NCBI GenBank assembly: GCA_945910005.1
Contig: OX246744.1
Span: forward strand, 44,237,930 to 44,301,929
Length of the DNA: 64,000 nt
Source of the DNA: Isoperla grammatica
Lineage: Eukaryota; Arthropoda; Insecta; Plecoptera; Perlodidae
Reading direction: 5' to 3'
Every line of letters starts with the position of its first letter. Position 1 is the first letter of the stretch. The notes beneath the pieces are model-generated. The model worked only from the letters and a program-made list of their open reading frames with translations, was not told the DNA's origin and made no database searches. This document shows, piece by piece, positions 34,031 to 43,399 of the stretch. Both the position numbers and the translations under genes were made by a program.

Positions 34031-34297
34031 CGAAGCACTCAATAAATTCAAAGTTGTTCTGAATCGGCCTTGTTGATTCTGGCATTTGTCCGCAGGTGTT
34101 CGCACTGTCCAATCACTGATTCATATGTTTCGTATTTGAAATATCGATCTTTGATTGGTTATCGCTCACTCGTCGATGGTGTTCGAAGCCTACAGGGTTG
34201 GTTTAGTCACTTTAAATTAAAGTCCCCCACTGCAAATCAGTTTAGTTACTGAGTGGGTAGACTCTAAATGTGAATTTATTTATTTATTTATTTATTT
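34031..34297 (+). mobile_element. ~265-bp short interspersed element with (TTTA)n tail, copy 1
   Basis: From GAAGCACTCAATAAATTC to GTGAATTTATTTATTTATTT. It is about 97% identical by eye to the reverse complement of 35793-36054. It interrupts a family B repeat: the uninterrupted sequence near 9826-9890 runs from cacatataacc to taatgtactg. The simple-repeat tail suggests a retroposed SINE or truncated LINE 3' end. No clear Pol III boxes were seen. Confidence 0.7.
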
Positions 34298-34560
34298 AAT
34301 GTACTGTGTAAATGTTTACATACCTTCCACAACCTCCTCCACCTCTATAGGAGGCGACACCGTCACGGCTGAACACCGCACACCTCGGCTACAAGGAACA
34401 ACACAGGCGTTAGTGTACAAGTGAAATTGTATGTTGGTTCTGATTATTATGATAATTATTATTGTCAGTACAGTGGTCTGCAACTTTTTTTTACAAATTT
34501 CTACACACTCAAGTAGCTACGATTCTAAATATTGCACAATTCTGTACCACGGGTCTGATG
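34297..34560. repeat. Family B repeat, continuation after insertion
   Basis: TAATGTACTGTGTAAATG through CAGTGGTCTGCAAC matches 9880-10075 almost base for base. Confidence 0.7.
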
Positions 34561-34679
34561 TTCCATTACATAAACGCTGACTATTGTCATTTCATGTAAT
34601 ATACATGTATTGTTACCTTGATACTCGGCCCCCACCTCGAACAGATCCACAACCTACGATGCGGCTATTTCGTGTGTAG

Positions 34680-35410
34680 GCCTAGTGTTTGTGGTGTGTT
34701 GTCTTAAATAGTTTCAAAGCATGTGTAATGCTAATGTTATTTATCATAACCATGGAATAACATATGGAATAATAATGAACTGAACTTGATAATTGAATGT
34801 CGTTCCTCTTTTCTGACTCTGTGTCGCAGCAACAATACAAATATGCCGACCCCAGTGTTGATGTTGATTGTCCTTGTCTCTGTTCCGATCCCCCCCCCCC
34901 CCCCCCCCCAACGAACTGGTGGCTGAAGAACGGAGGGTCTAGGCGTCCGGCCTATCTATAGTAAGCTACTCCGGTAGTCGAATGGCCAGCCCTAGCTCTG
35001 GGCCGGGCTCCCGCACCCCCGTTTCTAGCCCCCCCCCCACCCCCCTGTTGTCTTTCTTTAAATACATATATGGAAGTTTCTTTACGTATCGTCCGTGGTG
35101 GTCCCCGTCTTCGTTGCAATATTTCCATGATTGTGAGGCTCACGCACGGTCGATAACGCGACCTGAACTGGACATTCGTGTAGAATACAGTGGGGTCGTC
35201 CCCCTCAAATATCCCTGCGGACTTTGCGGTACTGCGATTTTTTTTTCATTGTCTTTTTCTAAAATGATCCCAAACACTCGTCAAATTCCTGATGGTCGAC
35301 AATGTCAGGCATTTTGAATGCGGTACTGCGATTTGGTTTTCTTCAGCTCTTTCCAAATATCCCAAATACTCTTCAAATTCCTGATGGTCGACGATGTCAT
35401 TTTAATGGGA
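34680..35410. repeat. Family A repeat, copy 5 (near full length)
   Basis: Contains TGTGTCGCAG/CAACAATACAAATATGC, the long C run at 34890, the GAACGGAGGG module, the CGTTGCAATATTTCCATG module and two tail units up to GACGATGTCATTTTAATGGG. Confidence 0.75.
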
Positions 35411-35419
35411 ACATGATGA

Positions 35420-35781
35420 CATGGGAGCGTGCCTGCCGGGTCCGTTAGCTGGCAGTTCAACAGGATGTAGGCAAACAGCTGGCGTACCTTACGGGATCCC
35501 CTCATGTCGGTTGCCCGTTCCATCGCCTTCTCGTACTCGTCGTCGTCCTCGGGAAGGTGACGACGCACGCACGCCTCCTTGAACGTGGGGCACACCTCTT
35601 CGTCGACAGTACGTAGGCTCGCGAACGAGGTCGCCCCGCGCACGTGCGCGAGTAAAATTCGCATGTGGAACAGTTCGACGTGCCTGGGAGACACGTCGTA
35701 CAGTCTCGACGCGATGTTATCGAAATTCCTTTTTCTCAACTGCCGATGGTTGATGCCTTTCTCTTTGTTCCACACGAACAT
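35420..35781 (-). pseudogene. Helitron fragment (segment between Rep and helicase)
   Basis: Minus strand: SPRHVELFHMRILLAHVRGA, TSFASLRTVDEEVCPTFKEA, CVRRHLPEDDDEYEKAM, VRQLFAYILLNCQLTDPAG. This is the conserved block upstream of the helicase Walker A in Helitrons (FxLRxLLxxVxGATSFxxLRT, PTFxEAC, LFxxIL). It is bounded by family A sequence at 35410 and the SINE-like element at 35793. Confidence 0.75.
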
Positions 35782-35792
35782 GAGCTGGCTTG

Positions 35793-36054
35793 TAAATAAA
35801 TAAATAAATTCACATTTAGAGTCTACCCACTCAGTAGCTAAACTGATTTGCAGTGGGGGACTTTAATTGAAAGCGACTGAACCAACCCTGTAGGCTTCGA
35901 ACACCATCGACGAGTGAGCGATAACCAATCAAAGATCGATATTTCAAATATGAAACATATGAATCAGTGATTGGACAGTGCGAACACCTGCGGACAAATG
36001 CCAGAATCAACAAGGCCGATTCAGAACAACTTTGAATTTATTGAGTGCTTCGTT
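35793..36054 (-). mobile_element. ~265-bp element with (TTTA)n tail, copy 2 (inverted)
   Basis: Reverse-complement copy of 34031-34297. The AAATAAATAAAT tail is at its low-coordinate end, consistent with independent insertion in the opposite direction. The two copies enclose ~1.5 kb. Confidence 0.7.
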
Positions 36055-36129
36055 GCTAGGACGGCTCCAAAGTCACCGTTTACTTATTTCTAAGCCAAGA
36101 AGTAATGGAATTGAATCCAAATTAGAAGT

Positions 36130-36215
36130 TAAAAAACTTCTGCCTGAAGCGGGATTTGAACCCGGGACCTTCTGCATTGGAAGCAGGGATGCTTACCACT
36201 GGACCAACGAGCCAG
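36130..36215 (-). repeat. tRNA-Pro-like SINE head or tRNA pseudogene
   Basis: Minus strand: GGCTCGTTGGTCCAGTGGTA (A box) ... GGTCCCGGGTTCAAATCCCG (B box). The 5' and 3' parts resemble tRNA-Pro, but the anticodon arm (CTGC-TTCCAAT-GCAG, reading CCA if folded) does not fit Pro, and the acceptor stem does not close well. A SINE head or degenerate tRNA is more likely than a working gene. Confidence 0.55.
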
Positions 36216-36249
36216 CTAGCTTGTGTCCCTGTTCCAGTAATACAGCTCC

Positions 36250-37230
36250 AATTTTGAGTTGTTGCATTCCGAGTCTCTCCAGGTCCATCTTCTTTAAAAG
36301 TTTGGAATCCAAAGCAGAAAGCAGCACCCATTATTGCTGTAGAACTAGTTGCAGATGAGAAAGTTTGCACGCTCGGTGCGTTCCACATCTCAGGTTCTTC
36401 TGTTTCCTTAGGTCGCGAGATTATCACTTGCGTTTCTCCTCCATTTAGAGTTAGTGCTTTGAAACACACTTTCTCCATCCTGAACGTCTCAAACTTCCCG
36501 ATGATGTCGGATAGTGATTTGACGTATTTCAAGTTGAATCGTGTTCCAGCTACATACTCTTGGAAGTGATCAGCTGTGATTCCATATCCAGCAAGTCGCT
36601 GAATGATTTCTGGTCTTCGCGGACCAATTGGTACAGTGTTTCCAGCCAAGTTCGAGGTAATTTTCGAGTTCAGCGGAATTCCAACTCTGAAGTTCGGTGC
36701 GGGCTCTGGTTCTCCTCGCGCTAGTGTCATCACCATATCTCCAGCAATACCTAGTGAAGGCACTTCTTCGTAGAGATTATGAGTGTCGACGTTTATAGCG
36801 TTTGAGTGATAACCACCCATGCCTTGAACGACAGTTGTCGGTAGGTTAGGAATCTGGTGTCTAGTTTCCTTACCCATTTTGTCCGTAAAATTTCCCATTT
36901 CACTGAGAATGGCAAATAGCGGCTGTGGAACATTAAATTGCTCGTCGGTTACAGCTTTGCGTATCGCCTTTTCCTCGCTAGTGAGGGCTACAGTTCCTTC
37001 TTTAGCTTTGATGTCTTTCAGACGCATCCACAAAAGACTTGTAGCATAATATGCCATCTCCTCTTTCATTAGGACTCTGTCCAATTGCTTTTCATCGGCT
37101 CGAAGGTTTTGGTATGTCTCAAGAGAGACATCAACGATTCTGTTGTAAGTAGCACTGAATTCCTGTCTTGGCGCTATCTCCGTTACCGTTACATTAAACA
37201 CGTCGGGGGTGGAAAAGTTGAGGGGGTAGA
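36250..37230 (-). CDS. Unidentified ~330-residue open segment (candidate endogenous viral element or host exon)
   Basis: One uninterrupted minus-strand frame with protein-like, non-repetitive composition. Landmarks from the N side: EIAPRQEFSATYNRIVDVSL, VPQPLFAILSEMGNFTDKMG, GMGGYHSNAINVDTHNLYEE, IPLNSKITSNLAGNTVPIGP, RLAGYGITADHFQEYVAGTR. No ATG precedes the conserved-looking part, and the frame reaches a TGA upstream of 37290, so the N-terminus is missing or in another exon. At the 3' end the frame runs into the tRNA-like repeat, so the last ~40 codons are spurious. The alpha-helical start followed by a Gly/Pro-rich middle recalls capsid-like proteins of invertebrate RNA viruses, but that is only an impression. 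No family is assigned. Confidence 0.45.
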
Positions 37231-37299
37231 AAGTCAAAAAAAATACCCACGTGTAGCCAAAAGCACGACGATGAAAACTGTAGCGACAGATTGGGGAAA

Positions 37300-37700
37300 A
37301 AACTCACGAAAAAAGTAATGATGGAAGTACAAAAAGAATAGGTGATGATAATGGGTGACAACATAATTCCACCAGTTGATAAGCATAGGAAAAACATTTC
37401 ACAACTTACTTACTTTGACAGTCATTTCTGGGATAACTTTTATTTTACAATTTTCAGAAGGTGGGACATTTATTGTCTACAATATTTGAGCAATCAAAGT
37501 GAAACTTTCTGTGAATATTCTTTAATAATGAAGGAAGGTCTCATCAGATGGAATAATTATTACCTTTGGTAGAATAAAAATAAAAAATCTTAACCTTTAA
37601 TGTGCAAGGGAAATCAAAGTATCTAAATCATTGTCATGAGTAAAAAGTAATTTGTTCCCGTATTTTTAATCTGAAAAAATAATCCATCCGTGTGTACCTC
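37300..37700. other. Non-coding stretch
   Basis: AT-rich, no feature recognised. Confidence 0.4.
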
Positions 37701-37705
37701 AAATG

Positions 37706-38380
37706 CAGTGGCGTAGCTACGTCTTTACGGGCCTGGGTGCAAACTGGACACGACGCCCCCCCCAACCATTTTTTTGTTTATACACACAAAACACATACAC
37801 AAGATTAATACCGCTTCACCGCTTATTTTATCTTGCGGGAATGGGCCGCGTGGTTTGCACGGTCCCAAAGAGATAATGAATCGTTTATCTTGAGACGTTA
37901 ATTTATTGAAGTTGGCGTTGTCGGTAGAGTAGCTAGTATTGGTGTGCTCAGGGATATCAGTAGGTTCCTGTACCGGTAAATCATCATTGTGTAACTCTTC
38001 AACTAAAAGTTGCAGTTGCTTTTGATTATCTTCAGGATCGGCCATAGCTATTGAGTCCGTTGTATCTTTACTTACGGTTTGGTCCGGTTGCACTGCCTGA
38101 TGGACGACTAGTACGTACTTGAAAGAATGTGTCAAGTTTTGGTAGTTGTTTGATTCGTTTAACACTTTCTTTCTTTTCTCCCTTTTCATGGCGCCACTTT
38201 CATGTTTATACACGTTCATTCTGTATATAGGCCTGATAGTAGGCCTACTATATTTCAATAACTCAAACCACACGACACAATCATACACAATAACCCAACA
38301 AATATTAGTTTTTAAAATATGTAGAACTAACCGCAGTAAAAGCACTAAGAGAAACGGGGTCACTCAAGAGTTCACTTCAC
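37706..38380 (-). pseudogene. hAT element fragment: terminal repeat joined to transposase first exon
   Basis: At 37706 the sequence CAGTGGCGTAGCTACG is the classic end of many hAT elements. The minus-strand frame 37725-38363 contains SGAMKREKRKKVL, an acidic spacer, and KRFIISLGPCKPRGPFPQDK. These resemble the N-terminal exon of hAT (ZMYM/TTF-finger) transposases, before the Zn finger. No catalytic domain follows; the frame runs straight to the terminal repeat, so the element is internally deleted. The opposite terminal repeat was not found. Confidence 0.65.
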
Positions 38381-38945
38381 ACACGCGCCAACACCCAATG
38401 AGGGAGCAACGAATACTGAATTGATGACCAGCCCTCTCCTATAAGAGAAGCCTTCAGTCCAAATAACTTTTCCTGACTATGGCAAATCTGTCTGTTTGTC
38501 ACTTATTTATTCAATTCCAAGAAAAGCTAATAATTGGATAACTATTTATAGTAAAAGATAGCCAAATTCGTTTGTAAGTTCAGTCAAGCAACGATTACTC
38601 TTCGAGTCGTTTCTGAGGAATTGAATAGGGGGATCCTGGATTTTGTTTCCCTATTGATACAAGCTACACATTTTTCCTTTTGGTTGAAACTCTTTTCGCC
38701 TGTCAGTTCTTGCATGTTGAACTGTCAAGTCTTATTCACACATTCTTATTTAAACACATCTTATTCTGATGGAAACTTTAGAAGTTAGAAATTTCAGTGT
38801 TGTCCCTCCTTAACATGCAGTCGAATCGAATCAAATATTATTTACACACGGAAACTTGATCAATGTTGCCTGGTTGGGCGCTTTTTACGGCCGGTTCCCT
38901 AACAAATTTATAAATACTATTTAATTTAACCAAACAAAAATGTTA
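38380..38945. other. Stretch without recognised features
   Basis: AT-rich. No open frame with family resemblance was seen. Confidence 0.4.
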
Positions 38946-39075
38946 TTGTAATGGGGACAGGATGATATGGCAAATAACTTGATAACACATATTTACAACT
39001 TGAGCCCCTTTTTATTTACGGTAGCCACTGAAATTAGGTGTCGGGGGCCGCGGCAAATTGGTTACGTCTGCCGTT
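38945..39075. repeat. Family B fragment
   Basis: ATTGTAATGGGGACAGGATG and ATATGGCAAATAACTTGA match the start of family B (9280, 33350) and the 7812 segment. Confidence 0.5.
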
Positions 39076-39119
39076 TGACCGTTAAAATGGTAATGTACCA
39101 CATGCACGTGGCCGTGTTG

Positions 39120-39325
39120 GTTGGCACCTTTGATGCGGCACCTTATCAAACGCCTTCTCCAAGTCTATAAAAACTGCATCCACTTCCCCTCCCCTGTCCA
39201 TTACCTCTGCTATGTCCCCTGTCATCCCCAATAATTGAGTCTCACACGAATATCCCTTCCTAAAACCGTGCTGCGCCTCAGTCAACCATCCCTTCTCCTT
39301 TATTACCTCCTTCTTACACAATCCA
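39120..39325 (-). pseudogene. LINE reverse-transcriptase fragment
   Basis: Minus strand: EKGWLTEAQHGFRKGYSCET, QLLGMTGDIAEVMDRGGEVD, AVFIDLEKAFDKVPHQR. This is RT motif 2 (QHGFRKGYSCETQL) and motif A (FIDLEKAFDKV) of a CR1/L2-like LINE. A second fragment of what looks like the same family, continuing from KAFDKVPHQR, is at 55060-55310. Confidence 0.8.
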
Positions 39326-39740
39326 AGCTGTGGTTGTTTCTTACATAATCCAGCTGTGGTTGTTTCTTACATATAATCCAAGCTGTGGTTGTTTCTAACA
39401 TAATCCAAGCTGTGGTTGTTTCTTACATAATCCAAGCTGTGGTTGTTTCTTAGATAATCCAAGCTGTGGTTGTTTCTTACATAATCCAAGCTGTGGTTGT
39501 TTCTTACATAATCCAAGCTGTGGTTGTTTCTTACATAATCCAAGCTGTGGTTGTTTCTTACATAATCCAAGCTGTGGTTGTTTCTTACATAATCCAAGCT
39601 TTGGTTGTTATAATTCAAGCTGTGTGTTTTTTTTTTTTACATAATTCAAGCTGAAATGCTTTCATACATAATCCAAGCTGTGGTTGTTTCTTACATAATT
39701 CAAGCTGAAATTCTTTCTTACATAATCCTAGCTGTAGTTA
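39310..39740. repeat. 27-bp tandem repeat, copy 2
   Basis: About 12 regular units of cataatccaagctgtggttg + tttctta, then degenerate units to 39740. Same unit as 10480-10735. The minus frame reads NNHSLDYVR. Confidence 0.88.
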
Positions 39741-39860
39741 GGCATCCAAGAGAAACCTCGGAACTTTGTAGAGGTGTTCGTAGAATTTTGTACGTTTTTG
39801 TTAATCCAATACATCTTTGTATGTGAACCCTTTTAATTGATAGCAGAATTCTGTCACTGA

Positions 39861-40496
39861 TTACAGCTTCTGCCGATAACCGTGATACACCTGACAGGAA
39901 CGTTGGGGATAAACCAGCAGCTGTCCTCCTCTCAGGCGCTGTTCTATTGCACCCTCGTAAACAGCCATATCCACACGTCGCTTCGATGCAAACGTGTCTT
40001 TCGGACATCGTGGCCATATAACCATATGTAGCGATTCATTGGCATTTTGCGTTCTACCCTTCAAGCAGCGTTCGAGAAGACTATCGGACGCTAGACGCTG
40101 ATAGATTGGCATTATTTTTGCAACAACATGTGTTGTCAGCGGCGTATTTATGTTGTCGACATGTTTTCCGCGACTCGTTCCCTTGGCCACAGCTCTGTTG
40201 TAGAAGTACCATGATGTTTCAGACTGAGGACACTTTTGGTGCCAAGGCTTTAGGTCTGTGGACATGCAGTGATGAAGAGTGGCATACACTGCCTTCTTCA
40301 TGGTTTCAACATTGCAATTATTGGAAGCAATTGCATTAGTGTAGTATCGCGTGAGTTTCATCATTGTTGGAACGCTTAGACTGCCAACCTTCTTGTCTCC
40401 CAATGTTTCGCCTTTGCTCTTCCATTCCTGAACGCACTTGCGAAGCGCTGTTCCTAGCCTATTAGGAACCTTACAGTATCCTGATTGGGCCACCAA
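39861..40496 (-). pseudogene. MULE transposase domain fragment (longest intact stretch)
   Basis: One uninterrupted minus-strand frame: PNRLGTALRKCVQEWK, SVPTMMKLTRYYTNAIASNN, MKKAVYATLHHCMSTDLKPW, HQKCPQSETSWYFYNRAVAK, VVAKIMPIYQRLASDSLLER, CLKGRTQNANESLHMVIWPR, CPKDTFASKRRVDMAVYEGA. These follow the order of the animal Mutator-like transposase domain, including the QNANES signature and the CPK block. N-terminal catalytic parts and the C-terminus are missing, and no start codon fits. It differs in sequence from the 41143-42360 copy, so it is a distinct subfamily. Confidence 0.82.
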
Positions 40497-40674
40497 TTAA
40501 TTTCTTTCCACCGACAACGACAATGAAGGTTTATCCACGTAATATAGATTCAAGAAACCGTTGTTTCAGAGATGCTGAAATATAATGTCTAGGCCCTAGG
40601 TAAGGGCCAAGGGCTGTGCATGACTCTGCTAGAATTTGAGGTTGAGGTAAATATGATGTTGATCATTTACTTAC

Positions 40675-40758
40675 CAAGACTAGAGATTCGTCCTCTTCAG
40701 GGTCACTCCCACTTTCACTAATATCCTCTGGCACATAATCCTCATCCTCATCACTCAT
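40675..40758 (-). CDS. Candidate acidic first exon
   Basis: ATG at 40758 begins MSDEDEDYVPEDISESGSDP then EEDESLVL, ending at a consensus donor (G|GTAAGT) at 40674, exactly 28 codons. Acidic N-terminal exons of this kind (EDEDYVP) occur in both transposon and chromatin genes. No compatible downstream exon was found, so this stays speculative. Confidence 0.3.
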
Positions 40759-41142
40759 AATGATAAGGCCTAGCCCTGTCTACAAAAAGATTGCCGCGCT
40801 TACTGACGGCGCACTTTTGTGGAGTTGGAACATTATGGTTTTGGAAATCCTGCCAATTATTGGAGATGGAACAAACGAATCATACAGTATAGCCAACCTG
40901 ACATAATATTTTATCAATAAGTCCCTAGAAATAAGTAAATAAGAAGGAGATAAAACATTTTGAACCTAGAAGTAACTTTTAGTGAAAAGTGGTGTTAGAA
41001 CACTCTGGTTCTAAGGCAGCGGCATAGTGTATGTTTAAAACACTATGTAATTCTGCTGAGCGGTTTTCTGTTGGGCGCTGTTGAAAATCTACATTTGCGG
41101 AGAACGCGCGATACAGAATTGTGTGTTCGTTTTTCTTCGAAA

Positions 41143-42360
41143 TCATCTGTAAACTAATACACCTACTTCAAAATGCTTCAGCCTCGTAGGTTGGTTACAC
41201 CTTCTGCATCCAACTGCCTTTGTTCCTGGTTCAATTGAAGCTATCTCCTGGCTCTTCCAAACTAGCGTTGATTGGCAAGTAGAACGCGCTTCTTGTCTTG
41301 TACTTGAAATAGACTTGCAGCAAATATTCCTGGTTGAAGCCCCGATTTCTTGGTTACTTTTAGTTTCCCTGTGTTGCACCACTGAATACTATGGCAGCGT
41401 GATATGCTGCTACTTTAACCATTTTGTGCCCTCGGAAACTGGACTTGGGGCTTAGTTTCCATCTCAAATTGTTAAAGGACTCATTTGCATTTTGAGTACG
41501 TCCCCCAACACACCGTGAGATAAGTTCTGGCGTATCGAGGTACTTGAATGCTGGTTTAATTACTTCCATTATTGCACTTCGAGTGTTTTTTTGTTGTGTT
41601 TGTAGGTGTCTACAGTACCTATCACCACTGCTTTTTTATGTGGGCACCACAAAGTGATGCCGATCGGACAAAACTTGTCGTCAGTGGAGTTCTTGTTTAG
41701 CTAAATAGCCCGTATTGCTTTTCGCATGACTGATGCAGGGTCCTTATTCTCTGATGGCATCACCGTAATAGGGGGTTAGCGTCTTCATAACCGCAGGTGT
41801 AAGTCGGCCTTGACCAGTCGACGCTTTACCGTTAGGACCACTTCTTCCAGCTATACTCATCTTTGATCTTAGGTAGCTTAGTGCCCGTTCTTCTTTGTAC
41901 GTGGCCAGCGCATTCAACTTTGTTGATCACAACATCGGGTCCATACGGCGTACTACTGGCTATAGTCGAATATGTTTTGGTATCCCCATCACCAACATAC
42001 GAAACATATTGCGCATTGTGCATTTGTTGGGACCGATTAAAAACGTTTAGCATACGTGCTTCTTCCGTGCTGCCTGCTCAGTCATGGTGGTTAGCCACAC
42101 ATTTTTGTTTGTGCTTGGCAAGCCAATTTGTATGTTTGACAGAACCTGTTCTTTTTGTAAATTCTAATGCTGAAAGTTCAAAGTGAATTTCTATACTATT
42201 CTTATTCATACACAATTGTATGCGTTTATACAAGATAAGCAGTTGACAAGACTGAGTTGAAAGACGTAGATGTCTGATAAAACTAACTAGCCGACGGCAA
42301 AGCGGGCAAGTTAGTCTGAATCTGACGCAGGCATCTTGCGTGCAGTGCACACTTCACGTT
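41143..42360 (-). pseudogene. MULE transposase remnant, most complete block order
   Basis: Minus strand from 42350: CPLCRRLVSFIRHLRL (finger-like exon), TKRTGSVKHTNWLAKHKQKC, an in-frame TGA (42078), AGSTEEARMLNVFNRS, YVGDGDTKTYSTIASSTPYG, PDVVINKVECAGHVQRR, a frame change, YYGDAIRENKDPASVMRKAI, then 41569-41360 FKYLDTPELISRCVGGRTQN / ANESFNNLRWKLSPKSSFRG. The order is that of animal Mutator-like transposases. GDGD probably contains a catalytic Asp (inference). Stops and shifts make it non-functional. The 5' part, together with family A downstream, is duplicated at 10740-11700. Confidence 0.8.
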
Positions 42361-42404
42361 CATATGGCTGTCCACAACCAAATACATTACTATCTATAAA
42401 ATAA

Positions 42405-42740
42405 TGATGGTTTGGCAGTGACCATAATTATCTGACGCCGTATCCCCGGGGACCACGGTTCTCCCCATCTTGATTGTGTGTAGTGTTGTCTTAAATAGTT
42501 TCAAAGCATGTGTAATGCTAATGGACAAATCCTATGTTATTATACCATACAGGATGGTAATAAACTGAACTTAACTTGATAATTGAATGTCTTCTTTTCT
42601 GGCTCTGTGTCGCAGCCACAATACAAATGTGCCGACCCCAGTGTTGATGTTGATTGTCCTGGTCTCTGTTCCGACCCCCCGCCCCCCCACCCCCCCCCCC
42701 CCCCAACGAACTGGGGGCTGAAGAACGGAGGGTGTAGAAT
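42405..42740. repeat. Family A repeat, copy 6
   Basis: GTTTGGCAGTGACCATAATT to GAACTGGGGGCTGAAG, nearly identical to 11405-11690 and colinear with the neighbouring MULE in both places. Confidence 0.75.
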
Positions 42741-42829
42741 GGAAGACGTGGATCGCCGCCAAGAGTGGATAAATAAATGTCCTCCGAAAACCAGATTCCA
42801 CAGCAATGGTTGTTTGGCAGGCATGTAAG

Positions 42830-43160
42830 GCACGTTGGCCAGGCACGTAAGCACAATTTTCGTCGTCCTCGCTGTAATCTTCCAACACATTTGTTTTATT
42901 AAATTCCGGTAAACAATACTGAGACTGAGACGCAATCCACATTGTGCAATGTCCTTTACAATATAGTCATTTACCACACACGCCATTTCCAAAAGAAATC
43001 TTTTAATGATAAAACCTCGTTCCATGTTTGGAAGTAGCGACTTTCATTAGAGTCGTACTTGAACACCGCGCTTATTGCCATTTGGGCCCGATTACCAATG
43101 TTCTTCAACAACATCTTGATCAACAGTGGTGAAAACAAGACATAAGTAGTGGACAATGGT
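42830..43160 (-). pseudogene. Partial second copy of the unknown 46460-47134 protein
   Basis: Minus-strand blocks NIGNRAQMAISAVFKYDSNE, FLLEMACVVNDYIVKDIAQC, QSQYCLPEFNKTNVLEDYSE, DDENCAY match 46460-46690, with frameshifts. This copy extends the reading past CLPE, where the 46460 copy is cut by the 146-bp array. Confidence 0.65.
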
Positions 43161-43399
43161 TACACAAACTAACATTCATTCTGAATGTTTCGATACAGAA
43201 AAGTGATATAGATCCCAAGTTGTTAGGCATTGTTAACCTATGTGCACTCATTCACAGGGAAGAATCTAGAAAAGTTAACACATTGGTCACCCTACACAAA
43301 GGTTATTCACACAATATATGAAATAGAAGAAACTTGCTCTTTCTTTTACTACAAGTGGTGGCGCAGGGTCATTGGCCGAATTAATTATTGAAGGGCTGT

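Noticed and set aside
34031..36054. One transposon with 265-bp terminal inverted repeats
   Set aside because: Each arm ends in a (TTTA)n tail on its inner side, and the left arm interrupts a family B repeat that continues directly after it, so two separate insertions fit better.
36130..36215. Functional tRNA gene
   Set aside because: A and B boxes are good, but the acceptor and anticodon stems do not close properly and the anticodon disagrees with the body; SINE or pseudogene preferred.
39310..39740. CRISPR-like 27-bp repeats
   Set aside because: Repeats abut directly with no spacers.
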